64,000 nt of DNA from NCBI GenBank assembly GCA_025201375.1, contig JAIWZP010000017.1:434001-498000 (forward strand). The letters run 5' to 3'. Shown in pieces: positions 1 through 11,789 of this stretch. Below the pieces are notes generated by a model. The model was given only the letters and a program-made list of their open reading frames with translations. It did no database searches and had not been told where the DNA came from. Position 1 is the stretch's first letter, and each line of letters begins with the position of its first letter. This DNA comes from Gongronella butleri (Eukaryota; Mucoromycota; Mucoromycetes; Mucorales; Cunninghamellaceae). Made by a program: the position numbers and the translations under genes.

Positions 1-1
1 A

Positions 2-238
2 GCGTGTGATGAGGATGATTCGGTCGAAAGCACGTTTACGTATCATACTTTGCTTAAAGGCGTGATAGAAATTTATCAGCACTCGTTTTGGAGCTTTCCG
101 AGAAAAAAAACCCCACTCTTCACGTTTTTGGGGGTTACAAAAGGTGCTTTCAGTGCAAGAGCGGTGTCAAGAAGTGTCGAGAGAACCATTGGATGAGTTA
201 TGGGCCACATGGACACAAATGCAGTGCTGTCGAGGAAT
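2..238 (+). pseudogene. 3' end of an unknown ORF cut by the window edge, one frameshift
   Basis: The frame starting at base 2 is open through the motif HSFWSFP, then reaches an A8 run (bases 103-110). Shifting by one base there gives a continuous frame through GGYKRCFQCKSG and CRENHW, ending at a TGA at 236-238. The tail has a CxxC pair followed by further Cys and His residues, so a small zinc-binding end is possible. The upstream part lies outside the window. I do not recognise the family. The frameshift lies in a homopolymer, so it may be a sequencing error rather than decay, or the whole may be chance. Confidence 0.3.
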
Positions 239-734
239 GAAAATAAATAGAACCGTGCTCAATCATCAATTGAGCCATTATCGAATACGATATCATAGTA
301 AATGTGTGCTAAGATTAAGGCTTCCGTAGCATATTAGTACGCGGGCGAGGTCAAGGCGCCAGTGGCTAAGTAGTGTAGGGCAGTGCCTGACGTGCAGAGG
401 CGCGTCTAGCGATGTGATTTTTTTTTATTTTTATTTTTTTCTGGCCAGCGCGTGCCCATATCCTGATCAAGTCAGCCCTGATTACACATGCCAACGGCTG
501 CATCTTATCAAACACGCGTATGGGATAGCAAATGGCAGAACATGAAAAAAGCGGCTAGAAATCCCTAGTAAGGCTCAATTTGCAAGCTGTCAAAAGTCAG
601 TGGAGCGCGTCTCGCGCACATCAAAATTTGGACGAGAGCGAGCTCCAAAACAGAAATCGAAAAAAATGTCTCCAATTTGGTCTCAAACTCACACTAAAGG
701 AAGCCTGCATGGAGAAACGATGGGAAATGCCAAA
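239..734. other. intergenic, nothing recognised
   Basis: No ORF with recognisable motifs, no tRNA fold and no clear repeat seen. It holds short T-runs (near 419-440) and scattered ACGCGT sites. Confidence 0.5.
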
Positions 735-1262
735 AAAAAGAGCGCGGTCCATTGGCTCAGTGTCGAGCAATAAGCAATTTCAGCTTAAATTTCAACAGCG
801 AATTGCTCGGGAAGCACCCGTCTAACAAGCTGCACCGACGCGTCCGTTAGCAAGAGAGGCGCCAGGTACATGGATTTGACTATAAACAGGTGCCTGGAAC
901 TCGACACCTGACGCGGTTTCTCACGCGTCGAAAATTATATATGATTTTGGCACCGCATCAAAAATGCCAAAGAGTCACTTTTTTCATTGATCACCTATAC
1001 CCACGTACGCAGCGAGCCAGGCTCTTTCTAATGATGCTTGTTTTACAGAGATACATGCGTTTTTCGTTGAGATGGCCTTGTGTCGAAAATAAAACGTTAA
1101 ACGCGAATTACGCCGAAATCTGCCAATGGACCCCCTGGTTTTTAATCGATTTTCGCCGGTGAATGTGACCTGTGTACTATGTGGTTGTATGGCGTGGCGA
1201 TCTGGGGACCTAAATTTCGTCAATTTCAAATGGTCGACTGCACCCCTAGGAAAATCCGTGAT
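735..1262 (-). repeat. dispersed repeat R2, copy 1 (inverted)
   Basis: Read on the minus strand, this segment is collinear with 19790-20370 on the plus strand. Both carry a tract that would translate as FRHK-ISTK followed by SLER, then about 200 bases on the same block around GACGCGTCGG and a later block around AATTGCTT. The similarity is patchy, as expected for an old repeat. No long ORF is kept, so coding potential is doubtful. A third, partial copy lies at 38100-38250. Confidence 0.7.
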
Positions 1263-1831
1263 TTTTACTGATTTTCGAAAATGGCCATTGCGCAGCGTCT
1301 AATGATCGCAATGGCGCAAGAGTGGGCTCAATCGAACGCGAAAGCGTCGTTTTATCGGTTCCAGCAGCTTAGGTGTCCTTGGAAATAGTGAACACACTGA
1401 CAAGCAACCAGAAAACAGCTAAAATGGCACACTTGTGATTTACTCGACCGTCCCTTGATCAATCTGCATTTTTCAACGGACAACATGCGAAGACAGTAAG
1501 AGGAGACCAAAAAATAAGCAGCAAGCCGGATGGGTTTATCAGCCCCGTAGCATCAAAAAAGACAAAAAAGCCAAAAAACATCAACGTTAAAGAGGGCCCT
1601 GATCTCTATCAAATTTGGACCCGTTGTCCTTTGAACATCTGGCGTTCATTTTTCCCCTACAAGCTAAAGGGTAAGCCGCTGACCTTTTCCGTAATCATTC
1701 GCCATACGACGCCAAAAAAAAAAGGCGCTTTGACGCGCGGCGCGACGGGGACGCCGCGCGAAAGAGGCTCTTTTTGTTTTGGACACAACCAGATTATTTT
1801 ATACAAATGAGAATATACAGTAGGAAGGGAT
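1263..1831. other. intergenic, 3' side of the CFD1-like gene
   Basis: No gene found. The part next to 1262 keeps weak similarity to sequence before the plus-strand R2 copy, so R2 may extend further. The last 50 bases are the 3' flank of the minus-strand gene. Confidence 0.45.
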
Positions 1832-2831
1832 TCAAGCTGAGGCGGTGTTTTTGGCGTCGATTTGCGCGGTCAGGTGCTTTGTGATGCCTTGGAATATGGA
1901 AAAGAGTTCGGAGTTTCTGAACGAGTGGACGTAGGCGTCTGGCCCGTCCGCGTCGACGGCCATGGTGAAGGCAGGGTCGATGGGGACACGGCCGAGGAAA
2001 TCGATGCCGTATTCCTTGGCCATGGATTCGCCTCCGCCCGATGAGAAGATATTGGTGCAGTCCTTGCAGTGCGGGCAAATGTAGCCGCTCATGTTCTCGA
2101 CGACGCCCAAGATCGGCAGCTTGACCTTGCTGCAGAACGACAATTCCTTGCGCACATCCGAAATGGCGACCTGCTGCGGCGTCGTCACAATCACCGCGCC
2201 GTCAGGCTCAAATTCCTTCAAATACTCCACAACGCTGATGTGCTCGTCCGACGTGCCAGGAGGGGTATCAATCAGCAGGTAGTCCAGGTCGCCCCAATAC
2301 ACATCCTGCAGAAATTGTTTAATCATCGCTAGAAAAAAAAAACCAAAAAAAATGAATTTGTGAGCCTTTATCCTAGGTTCAAGTGTCCAATTGACCCCAT
2401 GGTGCGCTCAAAGGCGTCTCTTGCTTACCATTTTTCTTGGGTCCACGCCACACAACCGAGTCGTTCTTGCTGGAAAGCAGAAATCCGATCGACATGCATG
2501 ACAAGCGCTTAGATTCGTCGACGTACACGGGCACCCAGCTAAACAAACGTGTTGTGAGCAAAAAGGAAAAGGAATTGGCGCTTCCCTCCCCACTTTTTTT
2601 CTGTTTTTGCCCTTACCCTTGGGACGCTTGGTGGACCTTTTTGCCGTCCAGGCCAAACATACGCGGCACGCTGGGCCCTGTAAGGTCGACATCTAAAACC
2701 CCCACCTTGTATCCTTGATCGACAAGGGACACGGCCAGCTGCGTCGTCACCGACGACTTGCCCACACCGCCCTTGCCGGACAGCACAAGCACAATGTGTT
2801 TCACCTTGGACAAGTGAGAGGACTCGGACAT
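1832..2831 (-). CDS. CFD1: cytosolic Fe-S cluster assembly ATPase, Cfd1/NUBP2-like
   Basis: Model: complement(join(1832..2328, 2429..2538, 2617..2831)), 273 aa, two introns of 78 and 100 nt. The protein is a Mrp/NBP35-family P-loop ATPase; known relatives are one half of the Cfd1-Nbp35 scaffold that builds [4Fe-4S] clusters in the cytosol for extramitochondrial proteins. Visible: deviant Walker [10 protein letters not shown] at residues 18-26, DVDLTGPS soon after, [17 protein letters not shown] at 129-138, and the bridging-cluster CPHC at 193-196 with a further Cys199. It lacks the N-terminal four-Cys ferredoxin-like motif of Nbp35, which is why Cfd1/NUBP2 is chosen. The ATG at 2831 gives the usual start; upstream the frame is only T-rich leader. 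It is divergent from the UDP-glucose dehydrogenase gene. Confidence 0.93.
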
Positions 2832-3488
2832 TATAAAGAAAAAACGCAATAAAAGAAGAAAGAAAGTGGACAAAGGCAGAAAAGAGAGGCTGTCGAAGAT
2901 GACAAAAAGTAAGCTCAACACGATTTGTCATGCGACTTTAAGCTCCGCTTGATCTGAAATCTGATCAAAATGGGTATTTTGTTGTCTCCTCACGTCCATC
3001 CCATGGAGCAATGGTCGTGATGGCCCCCGCGCGACCAGCAAAGGCACCATGTCATGGCATTGATTTATTTCTCATAGAGAAAGAGTTGCGTTGGCAGTCA
3101 AATTCGAGCAACTGAGCGGGGGGTGTGTAGCACTTTTGCTTTTTTTTACTCACTTTTCATGACGCGGATGGCCAAAAGCAAGCTAAAGCAAGCAAGCGCG
3201 AGAGATTGAAGGGCCCTTGTCAAAACCATGAGATCGGATGAGTCACGCTGGGCGGCATGGTGGTCAGGAGTAAAAAAGGTAAAAGAAGGGGGGAGAACGG
3301 GAAGGGGGTTGTCTGGCAGGCCAAGGGATTCAGTCTAGCCAGTGCGACGCGCTGATTGGCTCGACTGCGCCCGGCGTCTTGGACCCTTTTCTTACATAAA
3401 CCCTTTTTTACATTGATTTTTTTTAATTCTTTATTACTTTTTCTTTTAAAATTACTTTTTCTTTTTGTCATTGGTTGCTGTTTGAAAG
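2832..3488. promoter_or_regulatory. divergent intergenic region between CFD1-like and UGDH genes
   Basis: 657 bases separate the two start codons, which point away from each other, so both promoters must lie here. There are pyrimidine-rich tracts on each side of the region, typical of the leaders in this window. No clear TATA box or named operator was seen. Confidence 0.55.
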
Positions 3489-5125
3489 ATGCAAGTGAAG
3501 AATATCTGCTGCATTGGTGCTGGTTATGTTGGTAAAGTCGAGATCAAGGGTGGCGTGTAGCGGCCATTGAATGTGCATTTTTGCTTTTTTAGGTGGTCCC
3601 ACATGTGCGGTGATTGCCAAGATGTGTCCCGACATCACCGTGACCATTGTCGACGTCAACCAGACGCGCATTGATGCGTGGAACTCGTCTCAATTGCCTA
3701 TTTACGAGCCGGGGCTCGATGACGTTGTGCGCGCGTGTCGTGGCAAGAATCTGTTCTTTTCAACGGATGTCGACAAGGCCATTGACGCTGCCGAGCTCAT
3801 TTTTGTCTCTGTCAACACGCCCACCAAGAAATCCGGCATGGGTGGCGGACGCGCTGCGGATCTTGCGTAAAAAAAATCACGAAAAATGGGGTGAAAATGG
3901 GTGAAAAATGAACAAAACACTGACTGTTCGTGCTTTTTTGACGGTTTAGCTACGTGCTGAGCGCGACGCGTCGCATTGCCGAGGTGGCCAAGTCGTCCAA
4001 GATTGTTGTTGAAAAGTCGACGGTGCCGTGTCGCACTGCCGAGAGCATGCGCGCGGTGTTGGAGGCCAATGGCACGCCCGACGTCCGCTTTGATATCCTG
4101 TCGAACCCCGAGTTCCTTGCGGAGGGCACGGCCATCCAAGATTTGCACTGCCCGGACCGTGTGTTGATTGGCGCCATGCAGACGCCTGATGGACTCGCTG
4201 CGCAGCAAGCACTTGTCAATGTATACAGGCAATGGGTCCCCGAGGACCGCATCATTACCACCAATCTTTGGTCGTCGGAATTGTCCAAGCTCGTAAGCAA
4301 GCAAAAAAAGAAAAAGAAAAAAAAAAGACACTTTTTTTTCCCATTTTACGGGTTTTCATTCTTTTTTCTCCCATTCTTTTTTTTCAGGCGGCGAATGCGT
4401 TGTTGGCGCAGCGGATCTCGTCGATCAATGCGCTTTCTGCGATTTGCGAGGCGACGGGCGCGGATGTGGACGAGGTGGCGCATGCGTGCGGGCGCGACTC
4501 GCGACTTGGCAGCAAATTCCTCAAGGCATCTGTTGGCTTTGGCGGGTCGTGTTTCCAAAAGGATATTTTGAACCTGGTATACCTTGCGGAGCAATTGCAC
4601 CTGCCGGAGGTGGCGGCGTACTGGCACCAGGTGATTGCGATGAACGAGCACCAAAAGAAGCGATTCGTTCGCACGATTCTTTCGTCGCTTTTCAACACCA
4701 TCACCAACAAAAAGATATGCGTGCTTGGTTTTGCGTTTAAAAAGGATACGGGCGACACACGCGAATCGGCGGCCATCACGATCATCCGCGATTTATTGGT
4801 GGAACAGGCGCGCGTCGCGATTTACGATCCGCAGGTGCGCCCCGAGCAGATCCGGATGGATCTTGCCGAGCCCGGCATCGTCGACGACACGCTCCAGCAA
4901 GTGACCATTTGTGACAATGCGTATGCGGCAGCCAAGGACGCCGACGCCGTGCTTGTCGTCACGGAATGGGACGAATTCCGTGAATTGGATTACGATCGCA
5001 TCTACAAGAACATGAACAAGCCCGCATTTCTGTTTGATGGGCGGCTGATGCTTCCTGCTGACAAGTTGCAGACTATTGGATTCAACTTTATGGCCATTGG
5101 CAAGAGCCATGGCACAATGGCGTGA
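3489..5125 (+). CDS. UDP-glucose 6-dehydrogenase
   Basis: Model: join(3489..3531, 3593..3866, 3950..4292, 4388..5125), 465 aa, close to the animal enzyme. It oxidises UDP-glucose to UDP-glucuronate with two NAD+ in the cytosol; the product feeds glucuronic-acid polymers and UDP-xylose synthesis. Visible: NAD-binding GAGYVGG at 10-16, [41 protein letters not shown], and the catalytic loop FGGSCFQKD with Cys275; the C-terminal UDP-binding half carries [14 protein letters not shown]. All introns are GT-AG with A/T-rich interiors. Alternative frames inside introns give spurious ORFs. The presence of this enzyme is in keeping with a fungus whose wall contains uronic acids, which is inference. Confidence 0.96.
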
Positions 5126-5500
5126 AAAAAAAAAGAGAAAAAAGAGGAAAAAAATGCAATGACAATGCAAGCCAAATAAAAAAAATAAGCTTTCAAACGT
5201 GGTTGTCCTTTTTGTGCAACGTCGGGGCGAACCCAAAAAGGGCAGGGTGTGTCGGAAAAGGCCCCATTCCATTTTTTTTCCTCTTCTTTTTCTTTTTTTT
5301 TCCCTTGGAGCCCGTCCCTCCCCCTCTGTTTCTTACTTTCTTGCCCCTCCTCTTCTCCCTATTCAAAGAGCAGAAAAATAGCACAATAGAGAACGAGGTG
5401 GTCCCTCTCTTTACCCCCCTGTTGCTTGCCTTTTTATTACAAGTTGTTCTTGCTCTTTGTGTGGTTTGTCATTCTTTTCTCATTTTTTATCAATTTTGCT
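5126..5500. other. intergenic between UGDH and LRR genes
   Basis: About 375 bases. The right half is a pyrimidine-rich leader (long T and CT tracts) before the LRR gene. No other feature was seen. Confidence 0.5.
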
Positions 5501-6682
5501 ATGCTTCAACCGTGGCCTCTTGCCATCTTGCTGCCAGACAAGCCGCCGTCCATGTTTTCTGCGGCACCTACAGCGACAACAGCGTCAACAACGCAAGATA
5601 GAAAGCGCGCACGCGCCACATCGTCCAATTCACAGCGACCAACAAGCCTTGCTCGCACGTTACCGCCCTCAGACGTCGCGCTGTCGCCCCTACAAAAGGT
5701 GCGGCGCACACTCGACACGGTGGTCGACAATGGCTCGGAGCGCGTGGACCTCAGGTAAAGAAAGGGTGGGTGGATGCCGGAAAACGTCCTATTTGTGAGA
5801 AATTGGGTGACCGTTTTGTCTCACCCGATCCCATTTTTGTTTCTTTACGCGCAACACTTTTTTTTAACATCCCCCCTTTGCTGGGACCTAGCCATTTGGA
5901 TTTGGAGGAAATCCCCGATGACATTGCCGAGCTCAAGCACATTACTGTACTTTGCAAAGACAGAGTCAAGCGAGCGTCGCTTCAACTCTATTTATTCGGC
6001 AACCAGCTGCGCTCCCTATCGCCTGCGCTCTTTCTCCTGGACAACCTGACGGTCCTTAGCCTGCGTACGTTGCAATCACAACTTTATGCAGCCCAAAACT
6101 CATTTTTTTCTTTTTTTTTTTTTTCTTGTGATCCTAGGTCACAATTTGTTGACAAGCATCCCTCCCGACATCATCCGCCTCAAGCAGCTTGTGGAGCTAT
6201 CGGTGGGCAACAATAGCCTTTTGTTTTTGCCTGGCGAGCTGCTTCAATTGGAACATTTGCAACTTTTGTCGGTGAGCACGAATCCGCTGCTGCCGGCGCC
6301 TCGCCCCTCGGGTGTTTCTCGTTCCAACAATGATCATGACCAAGACGACGATGCCATGTATGTACGACCGGGGCGCTTGTGTCACCGGATGCCGAGTCTG
6401 TGTGAGCTTGCCGCGCGCGCCCTGCATCAACATGAGATGATACCCACTGCCTCCTCCAGCAACCTGCCGCTCGTCATCCACCACTCGCTCACTACGCTGC
6501 CGTCCGAGTGTGTCGTGTGCAAAACGCGCTTTTTACAGCCCACCATCGAGGAAATGATCTGGGTCGATGTTGCCAGTGCACTAAAAGTGCCATTGCTCTT
6601 CCGCTTTTGCTCGCTCACATGCTGCCGCCGCTATTCCCCCAAGCCAGCACGTCCACGGCTTGCTTTGTTGCCCTCTAGTTGA
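5501..6682 (+). CDS. leucine-rich-repeat protein with C-terminal cysteine cluster
   Basis: Model: join(5501..5754, 5892..6064, 6138..6682), 323 aa. The first 60 residues are low-complexity and basic. LRRs start at VDLSHLDLEEIPDDI and continue through YLFGNQLRSL, LTVLSLRHN, SIPPDIIRLKQL and LQLLSVSTNP, about five repeats. The C-terminal part, after a short acidic linker, has CVVCKTRF and later FRFCSLTCCRR, six cysteines that could bind zinc. Proteins of this layout (LRRs then a conserved Cys region) occur widely in fungi, but I do not know a settled function; LRRs normally bind protein partners. The ATG at 5552 is an alternative start. The introns restore LRR consensus exactly at both junctions. 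Confidence 0.8.
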
Positions 6683-7071
6683 TTCTTTTTTTTTTTTTGT
6701 CGTGATTCCCCCCTTCTCTTTCTATTTTTCCTCCTATATTATTTTCATCTCGATACCTCTCTTTTTTTTCTTGCAATGCAATACAAAAAAAATCCTCCCC
6801 CCTTTTTTTTTTTGATAGCCAACGCTGGGATGGACCAATCAATGAGATGGATGGATGAGCGATGGGATAGCCATTTTGGTCGTTTTGCCATAAATTGAGC
6901 TTGTCCGGCGAGCAAAGCAAGTCCGAGACATGCCATGAGCCAATGAGAGTGCGTGGAGATGAATTGAGTGGACGAGTGGCCAATGATGTGACGAGAAGCG
7001 TCCATTTAGCCATGCGGATGGGAAATGCGACCAATTCATCCCTCCCTTTCTCAAATCACACCTCACCCACA
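6683..7071. other. intergenic between LRR and eL19 genes
   Basis: No gene seen. T-rich 3' flank, then about 250 bases of promoter and leader of the ribosomal protein gene, ending CTCACCCACA just before the split start codon. Confidence 0.5.
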
Positions 7072-7802
7072 ATGTAAGTTAACCTGGTCCGGCGAAAAGG
7101 GTCGGACCCGCTACACACAAAAAAAAATTTTTTGAGGTGCTTACCCAGCATTTTATTTTCATACAATCCAGGGTCAATCTCTCCATCCAAAAGCGCCTTG
7201 CCTCCAAAGTTCTCGGCTGTGGCCAACGCAAGATCTGGTTGGACCCCAATGAAGTCACCGAGATCTCCAATGCCAACTCTCGTAAGTCCCATCCTTCATG
7301 CAAAAAGGAAAAAAATGAGGAAAAAGGCGCTGATTTTCCCTGTTTTAATTTTTTTTTTCTAGGTGCCAACATCCGCAAGCTTGTCAAGGACGGCCTGATC
7401 ATCCGCAAGCCCGAGATTGGTGCGTCGCGCGAGCGTTTCCGTGAGCGCCTCGAGGCCAAGCGTCTTGGCCGCCACATGGGCCATGGTAAGCGCAAGGGTA
7501 CAGCCAATGCGCGCATGGGCACGCAGACGCTGTGGATGCGCCGCATGCGTGTGCTCCGCCGCCTTCTCCGCAAGTATCGCGAGGCAGGCAAGATCGACAA
7601 GCACCTGTACCACAACCTCTACCTGAAATCCAAGGGCAATGGCTTCAAGAACAAGCGTGTCCTCATGGAATACATCCACAAGGCCAAGGCTGAGCAAGTG
7701 CGTGCCAAGAACCTTGCCGAACAGGCCGCCGCGCTTCGCGCAAAGAACAAGGCTCTGCGCCAGCGCCAGGCTGAGAAGAAGGCTGCAAAGACCAACGCCT
7801 AA
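7072..7802 (+). CDS. RPL19: 60S ribosomal protein eL19
   Basis: Model: join(7072..7073, 7172..7281, 7363..7802), 183 aa. The first coding exon contributes only AT; the G of the start codon comes from the next exon (acceptor at 7170-7171), giving [15 protein letters not shown]. Family hallmarks follow: [61 protein letters not shown], then a basic alanine-rich tail. eL19 sits near the tunnel exit side of the large subunit and forms an intersubunit bridge. Length is slightly under the usual 189-196 aa, the difference being in the tail. The start cannot be upstream because the preceding frame is not open. The second intron lies between NANSR and ANIRK. Confidence 0.97.
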
Positions 7803-8693
7803 AGCGCCCAAATTTCCTCTTTTTGTTTATGACATTGTTTCATTATATCCGCTCGCCTGTCCTTTTTTTCTTTTTACCACGCGTCGCCACGCGACGCATG
7901 ACGCGCACGCCTCCCAATCCCCACACGTAAACAATAAATAAAAAAAAAGTGATCATCCCCACCATGTTGCATTAAAAAGACGGCACAACCGGTGCACGAT
8001 TTCGTGAGGCGTGTATAAATGAATGGTTGTTCCGAGTGGCACAAGAGCATGACCAATGGCGTCATCGCCCTTTGTTTTAAACAAAAAAATACGCGCACGA
8101 TCGGCTTTGTCTGATTCTTTGTTCCAATGAATCCAATGGCCTCCTTTAGCAACTGTGCCAAGGACGAAAAAAAATAGAAATAGGACCATGCGTGGCGTCA
8201 AAATATCCCAAGGAGCCCCTTCATTGGTGTCGAAGGGATGCATTTCATGGATCCAAAATGGACACTTTGGCACAATTGGCACAATTGGGCATGCCGCAGA
8301 CCTGCTTTCTGTTCTTTATTTTTAAAAAGAATGTCGCCATCATTTGATGCAAACAAATACAACGAGACCCTTTTGTTTCAATGACCCAACCAAAGGAAAA
8401 TGGCCATGAAATAGAAAAAAAAGGAGTGAAATGGACGCCGTTTTGCTCCCTGCATCCATTGGGTGGCCAGTGATCACATGGGCAAGGCCATTCATCGGGG
8501 GGAACGGGAGAATGAGGGATGCACGGAGCGAGCGAAAAAAAAAACTTGGCCGGAAAGGGCTGCAATTTGCGAAAACGAAAAAAAAAGCTATAATTGGGGT
8601 CCAGCTCGTTTTTTTTTTCCTACGTCTTTTTTTTTTTTTTTTCCTCTCTTTCTTTTGCCGTTTTTTCTTACTTTTTTTGCTTGTTGTACTTTT
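7803..8693. other. intergenic between eL19 and PP2C genes
   Basis: 891 bases. No conserved ORF on either strand; ORFs here are antisense to T-runs. The right 100 bases are a strongly pyrimidine-rich leader before the phosphatase start. Confidence 0.5.
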
Positions 8694-10325
8694 ATGCACC
8701 CCAAGACTCATTTCTCGCTTGTTGGGAAGCAACTCGAGTCGTCGCTATGGCACCAGCAGCGAGCTGTGAGGCCGGCGCTCGTACCAATTGTGCGGCCGTG
8801 GCAGCGAAACAACCACGCCGCTGCTGTGGTCGAGTGGACGCCGCCGCCCACACCGTCCACGACCACAACGACCACAACGACCACCCCAACGACCACTTTT
8901 GATACCAGCCACCTGCAACACCAGCCAGCCCGCGTCGCTTCGAATAGCAGCAGTGCTGTTGCCGAGCCCACAACGACGACAACGGGCCCAGCAGCGCCTA
9001 CCCGGCTTGCACCGCTGCCATTGTATGATTTTTTTCAAAAGAATCCATCGGATCGGCCCAATTTTGTGTTTGCGCACGGCGCCTCCGGGTTTGCCAAGCG
9101 GCGCACCAAGCTCCATCGCAAGCCGTATCATCTGCCTCAGCAGGACGATCTCATCTACAGCGAGCAGATGGGCGAGGATGCGTTTTTCCGACGAAATGAT
9201 GCCATTGGCGTCGCCGACGGCGTAGGCGGCTGGGCGGGCACGAATCAAGGTAAAGAAAAGAAAAAAAAATGGCCAATTGGCCCCCACCGGTTCACTGTCA
9301 ATCGCAAAAACAAAAAAAAAAAAGTGGACAAACGGGCTCATTGTTTTGCCCATTTCATCATTAGCTGCCGACCCTGCGTATTTTGCGCGCCAAATGATGC
9401 ACCACGCGTACGTCGAGCTCGAGCGCTTTGACAATGTCGATGATCCGTGCTTTTACAACTATGACGACGTCGACCCGGTGCAAATCTTGCAAAAGAGCTA
9501 TGACGAAAGCATGCAACAAGCACAACTCCAGGTAAAAAAATAAAAATAAAAACAAAAACGTGGCTCATCTTGCATTTTATCCTGCCTTTTGTGTCCCACG
9601 CATACACACTCACACACGCCATGTTCTTTTTTTTTTTCTTTCTTTTACTAGGGCATTGTTGGCTCCTGTACGGCATGCCTTGCCGTGCTGCGTCACGATG
9701 AATTGCGCATTGCCAACCTAGGCGATTGTGGTATTTCTGTTATTCGTCAAAATGACTATGTGTTCCGCAGCGAGGAACAGCAGCACTCGTTCAACTTTCC
9801 GTACCAATTGGGCACAGGTTCACCTGATCAGCCCAAAGATGCACACGTAAAAAAACGAAAACCGGGTTGTAAAAGAAAAAAAATTCTTATTTTTTGCCAT
9901 TTTTTTTCCAGGTGTTTAATATCAAGGTGGAGAAAAACGACATCATCATCATGGGCACGGACGGGCTGTATGACAATTTGTTTGACAAGGACATTTTATC
10001 GATCATCCGGTCGCAAATCACGCCATACATGCACCCCGGATCCAACAAGGTATTCCAATTCGAGCCGCAGCGACTGTCGGACGCGCTCGCCATGCGCGCA
10101 AAGACCGTCAGCGACAACAAGCGCAACATAGACAGTCCCTTTCAGACACGCGCCATGGATGAGGGCTTTTACTACCAGGTACGAGCGCGCAGTACAAAAA
10201 AAACGATGATTTTCCTGAAATTGATCCCTTTTTTCTTTTTCAACTCCCAGGGTGGCAAGAAGGATGACATTTCCGTGGTGGTTGCAGTGGTGCGCGACAG
10301 TGAGGACTCGCCCAATCGACGATGA
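8694..10325 (+). CDS. PP2C-type protein phosphatase, Ptc7-like
   Basis: Model: join(8694..9249, 9365..9531, 9652..9846, 9912..10178, 10251..10325), 419 aa. Mg/Mn-dependent Ser/Thr phosphatase of the PP2C fold. Visible: ED at 161-162, VADGVGGW around 173-180 (metal-binding DG), GSCTACLAVL, ANLGDCG, the conserved QQHSFNFPYQL block, GTDGLYDNL and the final GGKKDDISVVVA. The GWAG and FNFPYQL blocks are typical of the Ptc7/PPTC7 branch, whose yeast member acts on mitochondrial coenzyme Q synthesis. The N-terminal 110 residues are basic then Thr/Pro-rich low complexity, which could be a mitochondrial presequence plus linker (inference). In-frame sequence continues upstream of 8694, but only through a poly-T leader, so this ATG is preferred. 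Confidence 0.93.
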
Positions 10326-11789
10326 CATCACGTTCTTTGCGCCATGTTTGCTCTTTTTACCCCTCTCTTCATCTACCTTTATTGCCATGTATCATCATCT
10401 TTTACCCCTCCCCCTTTGCCCCTTTTCTTCTCATTCATTTCTCTTTGTTGTAAATACGTAATGCCCCTCATACCCGCCTGTCACATGCCGCTCTTTCCTC
10501 TTTTTGCTCTGTTTCGTCACACGCCCCCTTGTTTTTGCCTTCCTTGGCTAGCCCTACATCCCCATAAATCAAGATAAAAAGTTCAATTACTCTACACGTC
10601 GCATCGTTTTTTTATTGCAAAAGAACCAGCGGTCAGGATGGCATCGCGTAAAAAAAAAAATTAGAAAAAAGGAAGAAAAAAAATAGGAGGGCGTGGGGGA
10701 GGAGGGGAAACCAAGGGGCGGCGCGCTTGGCTGAGCGACCCGCACGGCACGCGGCCAGGTTACTTTTCGAAGTGAGGCAAAACGTGCTGGGTGGACGCAT
10801 TGGCGGATTTTTTTTTCTTTTCTACACAGACCCAGCTCTCTAAAACGCATTGCATGAATCCACGTACAAAAAAAGGTTATCCACGATGAACAAAGGGGGG
10901 CATGCGCATCCTCAAGCAATGGTTAAAAAGGAGAAAAACGCATCTCAGGAGCGGCCATGAGTACAACAGCACTCCAATTTTTTTTAGGGGGAAACAAGGG
11001 ATCCGTGTTTTTTTTTTGGCTTTTTTTACCAGAGGAACGAGGGAATCAGGGTTGTTTGTTCCATCATCCATGAGGCCTGGCTCTCATCTGGTTCTCCTTG
11101 CGTCAAGAGGTGAGCATGAAAAAGTGCAACACGCGGGCCAGGCTCTTTTTTTTCGCCTCCCTTTTGTCGGCGTGCACGCCATTCAATTTCGCGATCAACA
11201 CGACCCGTTGACCCCGAGCGGAGAGTGCAATTGACTTGGTCATGGCTCCGCTCGCGCTCCTAAGGTGCCTTTTTTACGACTCCCTGACCCTTGGTCTGCG
11301 TCGTAAAAAAAAAAGGGGGGGGAACGAGCAAATGGCACACACGACGAGGAGACGACAATTTTTTTTTAGTTGAGGAGTTGCCCATTCATATTTCATTTTG
11401 TGCAAAAAGTCTAATTGAAAAAAAAAGGAAACACGCGTCCATGGACAGTTAAACATGGCGCGCGGCCATGGGATTTTCCCCCAAGAAACAAGGCACACCC
11501 AAGATTAAATACACATTGGACACGGTCTTGTGTCCAACAAGGATCATGCAAGGATGATGTCCATTGGGCTCCTCTTTGCAAGCGGCTCCGTTCACGATTT
11601 TTATATCTACAGGTGTCATTTTACACAATATTCACATACACACGCACACACACAGAGAGAGAGATGCAAAAAAAGGGGGGGCATTCACCGGCGAGATAGG
11701 CAACATTTATGGGTTTATCCTTTAGGTCTTGCTTTCTTCCCCCTCTATTTTCTCTTTTTTTTTCCCTTTTCCCCTTGTTTGCAACTTTC
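10326..11789. other. long intergenic region between PP2C and Bud14-like genes
   Basis: 1464 bases without a supported gene. It holds T- and C-rich 3' flank, several A/T runs, a CA/GA microsatellite at about 11636-11664, and a pyrimidine-rich leader from 11735. Short ORFs on both strands have no recognisable motifs. Confidence 0.5.

Noticed and set aside
11636..11664. CA/GA repeat as a CRISPR-like or telomeric array
   Set aside because: A simple microsatellite without spacers; no CRISPR array or telomere repeat was seen anywhere in the window.
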